Source: an uncultured Rhizobium sp. (lineage in GTDB: Bacteria > Pseudomonadota > Alphaproteobacteria > Rhizobiales > Rhizobiaceae). From it: DNA of 64,000 nucleotides. The position numbers and the translations under genes were made by a program. Below the pieces are notes generated by a model. That model was not told where the DNA came from, made no database searches, and was given only the letters and a program-made list of their open reading frames with translations. Positions 25,879-34,193 of this stretch are shown piece after piece (position 1 is the stretch's first letter; each line of letters starts with the position of its first letter). Location: assembly GCA_945952315.1 (NCBI GenBank), contig CAMFIE010000003.1:124001-188000 (forward strand). Reading direction: 5' to 3'.

Positions 25879-27018
25879 ATGACCGCTGAACTGGTTTTGA
25901 AAAATGCACGCATCGTCACCGAAGATCAGGTGCTTTCCGGTGCGGTGAAAATTGTCGATGGCAGGATCGCCGATATCTGTGAAGGCGCGCAAAGCGTCGG
26001 TGAGGATATGGCGGGCGACTATCTGATCCCCGGACTGGTGGAACTGCATACGGATCATCTGGAGACGCATTATTCGCCGCGCGCCGGTCTGCGCTGGAAC
26101 AAGATTGCCGCGATCCAGGCTCATGATGCGCAGGTCGCAACCTCCGGCATCACCACGGTGTTTGACTGTCTTCGCATGGGCGCGGAGCTTGATTCCGGCT
26201 TCCGGCGCGGCGAGATGCGCGAGATGGCCGATGCCATCCAGAAGGCTTCGCGTGACGGACGGTTGCGGGCCGATCACCTTCTGCATCTGCGCTGCGAAGT
26301 CTCGACCGCCGATGTGCTGGAGCATGTCGAGGATTTTGCCGACGATCCGCATGTGCGGCTTGTATCGCTGATGGATCATGCCCCCGGTCAGCGTCAGTTC
26401 CAGACCATGGATCAGTATATTTTCTACTACAAGACGTCGCGCGGGCTCTCCGACGAGGCATTTGCCGATTATGTGCGGCGGCGTCTGGAGGCGTCAGACC
26501 GCTATGCAAAGCCGCATCGCGTCGCCCTTGCCCGGTTCTGCGCCGAGCGCGGCATTGCGCTTGCAAGCCATGACGACGCAACGCTTGACCATGTGGAAGA
26601 GGCACGGTCCTACCAGACCCGGCTTGCCGAGTTTCCAACCTCCATCGAGGCTGCCCGCGCGTCGCATGAGGCCGGTATGAGCGTGTTGATGGGCGCGCCG
26701 AATGTGGTGCGTGGCGGCTCCCATTCCGGCAATATTGCAGCCAGCGACCTTGCCAGGCTGGGTCTTCTCGATGTGCTTTCCTCAGACTATGTGCCGCTCA
26801 GTCTCCTGCATGCGCCATTCCTGCTTGCCGACATGGTGGAGGAGCTTAGCCTTCCTGAAGCCATCGCCTTCGTGTCTGCAACGCCCGCGCGCACCGTGCA
26901 TCTCAACGATCGCGGACGGATCGCTCAGGGCTTGAGGGCGGATCTGGTGCGTGTTGAACGGCTGGATGATGTACCGGTTGTTCGCTCTGTCTGGCGGGAA
27001 GGCCGGAGGGTGGCCTGA
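25879..27018 (+). CDS. phnM: Alpha-D-ribose 1-methylphosphonate 5-triphosphate diphosphatase
   Basis: A 379-residue metal-dependent hydrolase of the amidohydrolase superfamily. It removes diphosphate from ribose 1-methylphosphonate 5-triphosphate, so that C-P lyase can act. Motifs: YLIPGLVELHTDHLETHYSPR (metal ligands, about 48-68), LASHDDATLDHV and MGAPNVVRGGSHSGN (substrate and metal), and a C-terminal LSSDYVPLSLLHAPFLL. Its stop and the phnN start overlap by one base, so the two are co-translated. DUF1045 lies directly upstream. Confidence 0.95.
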   Translation: MTAELVLKNARIVTEDQVLSGAVKIVDGRIADICEGAQSVGEDMAGDYLIPGLVELHTDHLETHYSPRAGLRWNKIAAIQAHDAQVATSGITTVFDCLRMGAELDSGFRRGEMREMADAIQKASRDGRLRADHLLHLRCEVSTADVLEHVEDFADDPHVRLVSLMDHAPGQRQFQTMDQYIFYYKTSRGLSDEAFADYVRRRLEASDRYAKPHRVALARFCAERGIALASHDDATLDHVEEARSYQTRLAEFPTSIEAARASHEAGMSVLMGAPNVVRGGSHSGNIAASDLARLGLLDVLSSDYVPLSLLHAPFLLADMVEELSLPEAIAFVSATPARTVHLNDRGRIAQGLRADLVRVERLDDVPVVRSVWREGRRVA

Positions 27019-27590
27019 TGGCGGAAGGAAGCGGCACCGGGCCGGGACTTCTGCTCGCCGTGGTGGGGCCGAGCGGCGCAGGCAAGGATACGCTGATCGA
27101 TGCGGCAGCGCGTCATTTTGCCAGCCATCCCCGACTGACGATTGCTAGGCGCGTCATTACCCGGCCGGCGGAGGCAGGCGGGGAGGATCACCAGACAGCG
27201 ACGGATGAGGAATTCGAAGCCCTGCGCGCAAGTGGTGCCTTCGCCTGCTACTGGCAAGCCCATGGCCTTTCCTATGGCATTCCGCGGACAACGCTTGACG
27301 CCCTCGAACGGGGTGATCTGGTGATCGCCAATGGCTCCCGCTCGGCGCTCCGCTATTTCAAGGCGGCTTTTCCGCGTCTCAAAGTGCTGAACATCACCGC
27401 TCGCCCGGATGTGCTTGCCGAGCGGCTCGCCGCCCGGGGCCGCGAAAGCCGGGAGGAGATCCTCGCGCGGCTTTCGCGCTCGAACCTGACGGTCGAGGGC
27501 GACTTTGATGTCGTGATGCTCGACAATTCCGGAAGCCTTGAAGAGGGGGAACGCCGGATGATCACCGTTATCGCGGGGCTATTGGACTGA
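27018..27590 (+). CDS. phnN: Ribose 1,5-bisphosphate phosphokinase
   Basis: A 190-residue guanylate-kinase-like enzyme forming PRPP from ribose 1,5-bisphosphate, the end step of C-P lyase product recycling. The P-loop LAVVGPSGAGKDTLIDAA is at residues 11-28, ITRPAEAGGEDH is the GMP-kinase-like substrate loop, and HGLSYGIPRTTLD follows. The ATG overlaps the phnM stop. It converges with polA, with only 15 bases between the stops. Confidence 0.95.
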   Translation: MAEGSGTGPGLLLAVVGPSGAGKDTLIDAAARHFASHPRLTIARRVITRPAEAGGEDHQTATDEEFEALRASGAFACYWQAHGLSYGIPRTTLDALERGDLVIANGSRSALRYFKAAFPRLKVLNITARPDVLAERLAARGRESREEILARLSRSNLTVEGDFDVVMLDNSGSLEEGERRMITVIAGLLD

Positions 27591-27605
27591 GAATGGAAGG
27601 AGGCC

Positions 27606-30587
27606 TCAGTGGGCCTCATCCCAGTTGTTTGCCGCACGCGCATCCACCTTCAGCGGCACGCGCATGGAAAGCGCCGGCATGGCAGCATTTTCCATGACAT
27701 CGGTGATCAGCGGAATGCTGGCTTCGATTTCGGCCTCTTCCACCTCGAAGATCAGTTCGTCATGCACCTGCAACAGCATGCGGGCTTTCAGCCCTGCTGC
27801 ATCAAGGGCCGGTTCGATCCTGATCATCGCGCGCCGGATGATATCGGCGGCCGACCCCTGGATCGGCGCATTGATCGCCGCCCGTTCATTGAAGGCGCGT
27901 ACGCTCGGATTGGAGGACCGGATATCCGGATAATGGATCCGGCGGCCAAAAATCGTTTCGACATAGCCCTTGTCTCGCGCAAGCGCCTTGGTGGCATCCA
28001 TATAGTCGCGGATACCCGGGAAGCGCTCGAAATACCGCTTGATGTAGTCACCCGCTTCCGACCGTTCTATGCCGAGCTGGTTTGCAAGCCCGAAGGCGGA
28101 AATGCCGTAGACGATACCGAAATTGATCGCCTTGGCGCGACGCCGCACATCCGACGGCATGCCCTCCACCGGCACACCGAACATTTCCGATGCCGTCATC
28201 GCATGAATGTCGATCCCGTCTGCAAAGGCCTGCCGAAGCTGCGGAATATCGGCGACATGGGCCAGAACCCGAAGCTCGATCTGGCTGTAATCGGCAGAGA
28301 TCAGCTTGTGGCCCGGTGTGGAAATGAAGGCGGTCCTGATCTTGCGGCCTTCGGCCGTGCGTACCGGAATGTTCTGCAGGTTGGGTTCTGATGAGGAGAG
28401 CCGCCCGGTCGTGGTGGATGCCATGGAGTAGGACGTGTGCACCCGTCTGGTCTGCGGATGGATATAGCCTGGAAGCGCATCGGTATAGGTGGATTTCAGC
28501 TTGGTCAGCTGTCTCCAGTCGACGATCTTGCGGGGCAGATCATGGCCGGTTGCGGCAAGATCTTCGAGCACCTGCGCGGAGGTGGACCACTGGCCGGTCT
28601 TGGTTTTCGCGCCGCCGGGAAGGCCCATCTTCCCGAACAGGATATCGCCAAGCTGTTTCGGCGAGCCGATGGTGAAGCGTTCACCCGCAAGCTGGTAAAT
28701 CTCATCCTCAAGCGCTGCTGCCCCTTGCGCCAGCTCGCCGGAAAGCCGCGCGAGGATCTGCCGGTCGACCGATATGCCGCGCGCCTCCATGCGGGCGAGA
28801 ACCGGCACCAGCGGCCGCTCCAGCCGTTCATAAACGGAAACGAGCCCCCGCGCGGCCAGGAACGGCTTCATCACGAACCAGAGGCGCAACGTCACATCCG
28901 CATCTTCGGCGGCATATTCGGTCGCCTTGTCGATCGCGACCTGATCGAAGGTGACCAGCGATTTGCCGGAGCCTGCGACATCCTTGAAGGCAATCGGCAC
29001 ATGACCGAGCCAGCGTTCGGACAGCGGATCCATGCCATGGCTGCCGGTACCGCCTTCGAGAACATAGGAGATCAGCATCGTGTCATCGAAGTTTTTCACC
29101 TCGATGCCGTAGCGCGTCATCAGCAGATAGTCATATTTGAGGTTCTGTGCGACCTTGAGAACAGCTGGATCCTCGAGCAGATCTTTCAGGAGCGGCAGGG
29201 CATCGCCAAGCGCGATCTGTCCTTCGGCGAGGTTGCCGCCACCGAACAGGTCTCCATTGCCGGAGCGATGGGCGAGCGGCACATAGGCGGCCCGGATGCC
29301 ATCCGGGCCGCCGGTCTGGCGGCTCTTGGCAACGGCCAGCGAAAAGCCGACGAGATCCGCCTGCATCGCATCCAGCGAAGTGCTTTCCGTATCAAAGGCG
29401 ACGAGGCCTGTTTCTTTCGCATCGGCAATCCAGCGCTTCAGTGCGTCGAGATCGCGGATCGTCTGGTAGCGGCTGCGGTCGATCACCTGATCCTTGAAGA
29501 GCGCTTCCCTTTCAAGGGCATGGGCGAGAAGCGCGTCCTCACCGGCGTTGAGTACAGACGAGGGTGCTGTCGCGGGCTTGCTGTCCGCGACGGATGCAAT
29601 GCCGGTTTCCACTGCCTCCGGCGCGTCCATATCCGGCCCATGGGCCTCCGCCACACGTTCGACCGTGACGAGAGCGGCTTCAATCGATGATGCATCCGTG
29701 CCGGTCGCATCCGCGACCCGGCGCGTCAGCGTGGTAAATTCCATGGCCTTCAGAAAGGCGATGAGGCGCGGCCCATCCTGCGGATGAAGCACGAGATCGG
29801 CAAGCGGCCGGTCCACCGGTGTATCGACCTTCAGCGTCACCAGTTGCCGGGAAATTCGCACCAGGTCGATATTTGCAAGAATGTTTTCCCGCCGCTTCTG
29901 CTGCTTGATTTCGCCTGCACGGGCAAGCAGCGTATCAAGATCGCCATATTCTTCGAGCAACTGCGCCGCCGTCTTCGGTCCGATCCCCGGAACACCCGGC
30001 ACATTGTCGGTGGAATCACCGGTCAGGGCCTGCAGGTCGATCATCTTTTCCGGCGGCACGCCCCATTTTTCGATGACTTCCGGGATGGAAATCTGCTTGT
30101 CCTTCATGCTGTCATACATATGGACATTCGGCGTCACGAGCTGCATCAGGTCCTTGTCAGAAGAGATGATTGTTACATCTGCGCCTGCTGCTTCGGCCTG
30201 GCGTGCATAGGTGGCGATGATATCGTCGGCCTCATAGCCCTCCATCTCGATGCAGGGCAGGTTGAAAGCGCGCGTTGCCTCGCGGATCAGCGAGAATTGC
30301 GGGATCAGGTCTTCCGGCGGCGCGGTACGGTTTGCCTTGTAGTCCGGATAAAGCGCATTGCGGAATGTCTTTGAGGAATAGTCGAAGATAACCGCGAAAT
30401 GGGTGGGTGTCACACCAACCGAGGTGTCGCGCGCATCGGTCAGCAGCTTCCACAGCATGTTGCAGAAGCCGGAGACCGCATTGACCGGCAAGCCATCGGA
30501 CTTGCGGTTCAGCGGCGGGATGGCGTGAAAGGCACGGAAGATGAAGCCCGAGCCATCGACGAGGAAGAGATGATCACCTTTTTTCAT
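27606..30587 (-). CDS. polA: DNA polymerase I
   Basis: A 993-residue polymerase for Okazaki fragment processing and excision repair. The order is a 5'-3' exonuclease domain (about 1-300, with GYEADDIIATYA and GIGPKTAAQLLEEYG), a variable linker of about 60 residues, a 3'-5' exonuclease domain whose proofreading motif VAFDTESTSLD is intact (about 395-410), and the family A polymerase domain (about 590-993) with ADYSQIELRVLAH, RRRAKAINFGIVYGIS and LLQVHDELIFEVE. It starts at 30587 with ATG AAA AAA. It is convergent with phnN; upstream lies the sRNA region. Full length, no defects seen. Confidence 0.97.
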   Translation of the reverse strand: MKKGDHLFLVDGSGFIFRAFHAIPPLNRKSDGLPVNAVSGFCNMLWKLLTDARDTSVGVTPTHFAVIFDYSSKTFRNALYPDYKANRTAPPEDLIPQFSLIREATRAFNLPCIEMEGYEADDIIATYARQAEAAGADVTIISSDKDLMQLVTPNVHMYDSMKDKQISIPEVIEKWGVPPEKMIDLQALTGDSTDNVPGVPGIGPKTAAQLLEEYGDLDTLLARAGEIKQQKRRENILANIDLVRISRQLVTLKVDTPVDRPLADLVLHPQDGPRLIAFLKAMEFTTLTRRVADATGTDASSIEAALVTVERVAEAHGPDMDAPEAVETGIASVADSKPATAPSSVLNAGEDALLAHALEREALFKDQVIDRSRYQTIRDLDALKRWIADAKETGLVAFDTESTSLDAMQADLVGFSLAVAKSRQTGGPDGIRAAYVPLAHRSGNGDLFGGGNLAEGQIALGDALPLLKDLLEDPAVLKVAQNLKYDYLLMTRYGIEVKNFDDTMLISYVLEGGTGSHGMDPLSERWLGHVPIAFKDVAGSGKSLVTFDQVAIDKATEYAAEDADVTLRLWFVMKPFLAARGLVSVYERLERPLVPVLARMEARGISVDRQILARLSGELAQGAAALEDEIYQLAGERFTIGSPKQLGDILFGKMGLPGGAKTKTGQWSTSAQVLEDLAATGHDLPRKIVDWRQLTKLKSTYTDALPGYIHPQTRRVHTSYSMASTTTGRLSSSEPNLQNIPVRTAEGRKIRTAFISTPGHKLISADYSQIELRVLAHVADIPQLRQAFADGIDIHAMTASEMFGVPVEGMPSDVRRRAKAINFGIVYGISAFGLANQLGIERSEAGDYIKRYFERFPGIRDYMDATKALARDKGYVETIFGRRIHYPDIRSSNPSVRAFNERAAINAPIQGSAADIIRRAMIRIEPALDAAGLKARMLLQVHDELIFEVEEAEIEASIPLITDVMENAAMPALSMRVPLKVDARAANNWDEAH

Positions 30588-30737
30588 GGTCTATGGATAG
30601 CGCCATGGTGCCAAAAGGTCCATCGGGCTTTTGTCCCCGGCCGGTTTCCTACCGCCGAAAATCGGCACCCTCCAACCCGCAGCCAGTTGCTCACCGAAAC
30701 GTTACCGAATTGTAATTTTTCACGATGGTTGCCACCC

Positions 30738-30766
30738 TTGAAAAAACACAATTGGAGGGCCAATTC
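30738..30766 (+). promoter_or_regulatory. Candidate promoter of the alpha-r7-like sRNA
   Basis: TTGAAA (30738-30743) and CAATTC (30761-30766) are separated by 17 bases, predicting a transcript start near 30773. The -10 box is imperfect. The predicted start would give an RNA of about 149 bases to the T run at 30916-30921. Confidence 0.4.
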
Positions 30767-30772
30767 CTAGTC

Positions 30773-30921
30773 ACCGGCGCTTAACGCTGCCGCCGTCTGA
30801 TTGCCCGCCCGTCCCCCGCATGGCAGTCAGACCCGGACAAAGGCCTCATCCCCTCTCCGGGCCTTTGTCCCCATATTCAGAGCCGCCATGGTCCCGCCTC
30901 CAGACCATGGCGGCTTCTTTG
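30773..30921 (+). ncRNA. Alpha-r7 (Smr7C-like) trans-acting small RNA
   Basis: Three consecutive hairpins lie between polA (minus) and a MarR gene (plus), the locus where I recall the Sinorhizobium Smr7C sRNA. Stem 1 pairs 30795-30805 with 30822-30832 (one G-U), stem 2 pairs 30835-30845 with 30860-30870, and stem 3 pairs 30881-30893 with 30903-30915 and is followed by TCTTT, an intrinsic terminator. All three loops are C-rich and unpaired, suited to bind Shine-Dalgarno sequences. The predicted length of about 149 bases agrees with the family. No open frame covers the region. The 5' end is estimated from a weak promoter and is not certain. Confidence 0.75.
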
Positions 30922-31014
30922 TATCCGGGCGCGAAAAATCCGGTTTCGATAGCTTGCGCTGAATCACGGGACGCGCCATGATTCCCAACGAAAACCATAG
31001 TCCGGGATCACGGC

Positions 31015-31488
31015 ATGACCCTCAATCGGATGGATTCGGCGACCTATCTCGCAGGGCAGCTTGCCCGGGCCTTTTCCCGGTCGCTGAACCAGCGATCTGA
31101 AGCGCTCGGTTTTTCGCCAGGCCAGTTCCCGGTTCTTCTCGAATTGTGGTCGCAGGACGGCCTGACACAAAAGCAGCTGCTGGATCGGGTGGGCATCGAG
31201 CAGGCAACCATGGCCAATACGCTGTCACGCATGGAGCGAGACGGGCTGATCGAACGCCGCCCGCATCCGAAGGACCGGCGCGCGCAACTGGTCTATCTCA
31301 GCGACAAGGCGCGGCGGATGGAAGAGGATGCAACAGCCGCCGCCCGCGAGGCGGATCAAGCGCTGTTTGCCGGCTTTCGCCGGTTCGAAAAGGAATTGCT
31401 GCTCGAATACATCCGTATGGTGCTGGAAAATGCCCGCAAGCTGGAAAGTGCAGGCGCTCTTGCGCCAGAGAAGCCGAAAGCCGATTGA
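31015..31488 (+). CDS. MarR-family transcriptional regulator
   Basis: A 157-residue winged-helix repressor. The DNA-binding region is clear at about residues 35-95: LLELWSQDGLTQKQLLDRVGIEQATMANTLSRMERDGLIERR, then the wing PHPKDRRAQLVYLSDKA. The C-terminal helix forms the dimer interface. The start ATG at 31015 gives MTLNRMDSATYLAGQLARAF. It follows the alpha-r7-like sRNA by about 95 bases and precedes the M20 peptidase by 124 bases on the same strand. Ligand and targets are unknown. Confidence 0.92.
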   Translation: MTLNRMDSATYLAGQLARAFSRSLNQRSEALGFSPGQFPVLLELWSQDGLTQKQLLDRVGIEQATMANTLSRMERDGLIERRPHPKDRRAQLVYLSDKARRMEEDATAAAREADQALFAGFRRFEKELLLEYIRMVLENARKLESAGALAPEKPKAD

Positions 31489-31612
31489 TCAAAATTTGCG
31501 GCTGGTGCAGCACGATCTGACAGGCTAGACCTCTTCCTCCGGAAAATTCGTTGCCCGGTCCCACAGCATGCGGGGGCAGTGCCCTGCCCGCTCGCCGACC
31601 AAAGAGGATGCC

Positions 31613-33001
31613 ATGTCTGCTGATCTTTCAACCGTTCTGGAACGCGCCGACGGCAATCTGCCCGAGAGCCTCAAGCGTCTGTTTGATCTGGTCCGGATCA
31701 AGTCGATCTCGACCGATCCGGCCTATGCCAGCGAATGTCGCCGGGCCGCCGAATGGCTCGTGAAAGAGCTTCGGGAAATCGGCTTTGAGGCTTCGGTGCG
31801 CGATACGCCCGGCCATCCGATGGTGGTCGCCCATCAGGGCGCGGGCAAAGCGGATGCGCCGCATGTGCTGTTTTACGGCCATTACGATGTGCAGCCGGTC
31901 GATCCGGTTTCGCTTTGGGAAACGGATCCGTTCGAACCGACGATCCGCAAGGAGGGCGGCCATGATGTGATCACCGGTCGCGGCACGTCCGATGACAAGG
32001 GACAGTTGCTGACATTCGTGGAGGCCTGCCGCGCCTACCGGCAGGTGCATGGCGCGCTTCCTGTTCGGGTGACGATCCTGTTCGAAGGGGAAGAGGAAAG
32101 CGGTTCACCTTCGCTGAAACCCTTCCTTCAGGCCAATGCGGAAGAGCTGAAGGCAGATTTTGCGCTTGTCTGCGATACATCGATGTGGGATCGGCAGACA
32201 CCTGCCATCTCTGCCGGCCTGCGCGGCATGGTGGGCGAGGAAATCGTGATCCGCGCGGCAAATCGCGATCTGCATTCCGGCTATTACGGCGGCGCGGCGG
32301 CAAACCCGATCCACATCTTGTCCCGCATTCTCGCAGGCCTGCATGATGACACGGGTCGCGTGACGCTCGAGGGCTTTTACGAAGGCGTGGAAGAAACGCC
32401 GGATGCGGTCAAGGCCATGTGGGAGACGCTTGGCACCTCGACCCGGAAATTCCTTGGCGCTATCGGCCTCTCGGAGCCTTCCGGCGAAAAGGGACGTTCG
32501 GTTCTCGAGCTCACCTGGGCACGGCCGACGGCGGAAGTAAACGGCATCGAAGGCGGTTATGCCGGAGAGGGTTTCAAGACGGTGATTGCAGCCAAGGCCT
32601 CCGCCAAGGTTTCCTTCCGGCTGGTCGGCAAACAGGATCCGGCGAAGATCCGTGACAGCTTCCGCGCCTATGTGCGCTCGAAGATCCCGGCCGATTGCTC
32701 GGTTGAGTTTCATGAACATGGCGGCTCGCCCGCCATCCAGCTTCCATATGATTCCGCGCTTCTGACCAAGGCCAAACAGGCGCTTTCCGCCGAATGGCCG
32801 AAGGAAGCGGTGGTGATCGGCATGGGCGGCTCCATCCCGATCGTCGGTGATTTCCAGAAGATGCTCGGAATGGAATCGCTTCTTACCGGCTTTGCGCTCT
32901 CGGATGATCGTATCCATTCGCCAAACGAAAAATATGATCTGGCGAGCTTCCACAAGGGGATCCGCTCCTGGATTCGCATTCTCGACAAGCTGGCGGGTTG
33001 A
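31613..33001 (+). CDS. M20-family dipeptidase
   Basis: A 462-residue zinc-dependent peptidase of the M20 dipeptidase group. Metal-site motifs are HVLFYGHYDVQPVDP (His ligand and Asp), GRGTSDDKGQLL (bridging Asp), LFEGEEESGSPSL (catalytic Glu and ligand Glu) and LVCDTSMWD (Asp). The dimerisation domain is around 215-370. The ATG at 31613 is used, with AAAGAGGA upstream; an upstream frame to 31568 lacks a site. Members cleave dipeptides or N-acylated amino acids in the cytoplasm. The exact substrate is not visible. Confidence 0.93.
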   Translation: MSADLSTVLERADGNLPESLKRLFDLVRIKSISTDPAYASECRRAAEWLVKELREIGFEASVRDTPGHPMVVAHQGAGKADAPHVLFYGHYDVQPVDPVSLWETDPFEPTIRKEGGHDVITGRGTSDDKGQLLTFVEACRAYRQVHGALPVRVTILFEGEEESGSPSLKPFLQANAEELKADFALVCDTSMWDRQTPAISAGLRGMVGEEIVIRAANRDLHSGYYGGAAANPIHILSRILAGLHDDTGRVTLEGFYEGVEETPDAVKAMWETLGTSTRKFLGAIGLSEPSGEKGRSVLELTWARPTAEVNGIEGGYAGEGFKTVIAAKASAKVSFRLVGKQDPAKIRDSFRAYVRSKIPADCSVEFHEHGGSPAIQLPYDSALLTKAKQALSAEWPKEAVVIGMGGSIPIVGDFQKMLGMESLLTGFALSDDRIHSPNEKYDLASFHKGIRSWIRILDKLAG

Positions 33002-33108
33002 AAATCTGCAGGGAGCGCCTGGGTCTTCACCCGGTCTCTGCGCGCTCCTCTGCATTTCAAGCATGGTGAGCGTTGCGCTTCTTCGCAGATGCAAAAGAAA
33101 AAATGCAA

Positions 33109-33136
33109 AAGGCCGGTCATGAACCGGCCTTTCTTG
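33109..33136 (+). terminator. Rho-independent terminator downstream of the M20 peptidase
   Basis: AAGGCCGGT (33109-33117) pairs perfectly with ACCGGCCTT (33123-33131), followed by TCTTG. It sits about 110 bases after the peptidase stop. The 3' region before it (33008-33056) can also form a weaker stem-loop. Confidence 0.8.
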
Positions 33137-33139
33137 TGT

Positions 33140-33334
33140 CTCGGGGGCTGCCAGTACATCCGTGGTCAGCACCGTCGACCGATGATTGCCGGGCATTGCC
33201 CGAAATCCATTCCGCGACAGTAATCGAAGATGGTTAACAATCTGTAAACTGCAAGATGGGAATCCAAATGCCCGGTTTCAAGGGCATTTTGCAACAATCT
33301 GGTGAAAACAGAACAAGAGCGGCCACAGCCTGCA
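33140..33334. other. Non-coding stretch before the alpha-r14-like sRNA
   Basis: No gene is supported here. One hairpin pairs AAATGCCC (33266-33273) with GGGCATTT (33282-33289), flanked by T's or A's on either side, so it could be a further transcription stop in either direction. I see no repeat or promoter that I can assign. Confidence 0.4.
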
Positions 33335-33455
33335 AAGACAAAGCCCGGCGCGGGAGGAGCGCCGGGCTTCGAATGCTGACTGGCAAACAATTGGGAGGAG
33401 GAGGATTGCCAGTCTCCACGAAGGACGCTGGGAGGAGGAGTGCGTCGCTTCGATG
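33335..33455 (-). ncRNA. Alpha-r14 (NfeR1/Smr14C-like) anti-Shine-Dalgarno small RNA
   Basis: On the minus strand three hairpins follow each other, each exposing a CUCCUCCC loop. Stems pair 33442-33446 with 33424-33428, 33406-33413 with 33379-33386, and 33359-33369 with 33341-33351; the last is an 11-base GC-rich stem followed by TTTGTCTTT on the minus strand, a strong terminator. The loop complements are GGGAGGAGGAG (33430-33440), GGGAGGAGGAGG (33393-33404) and GGGAGGAG (33352-33359). Repeated CCUCCUCCC loops are the hallmark of the Rhizobiales alpha-r14 family, which binds ribosome sites of many transporter mRNAs. Length (about 120 bases) agrees. The 5' end is estimated. Confidence 0.83.
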
Positions 33456-33576
33456 CTTGAAATTTAACCGATTGGTCAGGAATGAAAACTGTTATTGATG
33501 CAGTGCAGCAATGCAAAAAATGCATGGCTCAAAAAGAGGCTTGCGAAGGTTTTGCCCGCTTTTTAAACATTGGAGC

Positions 33577-34065
33577 ATGAGCCTCGAATCCGTCACCGCC
33601 TTTTTCAGCGAAAACGCACCCGATATTGCCGTCCTCGTCACCGAAGCAAGTTCGGCAACGGTGCCGCTGGCCGCCGAAGCGCACGGGGTTCTGCCTGAGC
33701 AGATTGCCAAGACCATCTGCCTGAGGGTGGCAGAAACTGTCATTCTGGTGGTAATGTCGGGCACTGCGAGGCTGGACAACCGCAAGTTCAAGGACCGTTT
33801 CGGTGTGAAGCCGCGTATGCTTGAAGCGGACGAAGTGCTGACACTGACAAGCCATCCTGTGGGCGGGGTCTGTCCCTTCGGCCTTGCAACACCGATGCCG
33901 GTGTATTGTGACCTGTCGCTCAAAGCCTTCAACGAGGTCGTACCGGCTGCTGGCGCCACCAATGCAGCGGTGCGGATCAACCCTTTGCGCATGGCTGCAC
34001 TGACGAAGGCAGAATGGGCCGATCTCGCCCAGGCCCCGAAGATCGAAGGCGATGAAACGGCTTAA
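33577..34065 (+). CDS. YbaK/EbsC-like aminoacyl-tRNA deacylase
   Basis: A 162-residue protein of the YbaK/ProX/EbsC fold that hydrolyses mischarged tRNA in trans. Features are AKTICLRVAETVILVVMSGTARLDNRKFKDRFG (with the conserved Lys) and the family signature SHPVGGVCPFGLATPMPVYCD. The ATG at 33577 has TGGAGC close upstream; the frame extends further to 33511 without a good site. The mischarged amino acid (Cys-tRNAPro or Ala-tRNAPro) cannot be told from this. It stands alone between the sRNA and the PBP1A gene. Confidence 0.9.
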   Translation: MSLESVTAFFSENAPDIAVLVTEASSATVPLAAEAHGVLPEQIAKTICLRVAETVILVVMSGTARLDNRKFKDRFGVKPRMLEADEVLTLTSHPVGGVCPFGLATPMPVYCDLSLKAFNEVVPAAGATNAAVRINPLRMAALTKAEWADLAQAPKIEGDETA

Positions 34066-34193
34066 CCAGCTGTTAACCGCCCCTTAAAACGCCGTAATTT
34101 ACAATCATCGCCTGCAGAACGCGGGATAAGTCGCGGGGCATCACGCCGGTTGCCCTTTACAAAGGCAGATACCGGAGCTTGAGCGGACAGGGC

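Noticed and set aside
33352-33440. GGGAGGAGG copies read on the plus strand as multiple ribosome sites for small ORFs
   Set aside because: No sensible start codons or frames follow, and the minus-strand fold with three hairpins and a terminator explains every copy.
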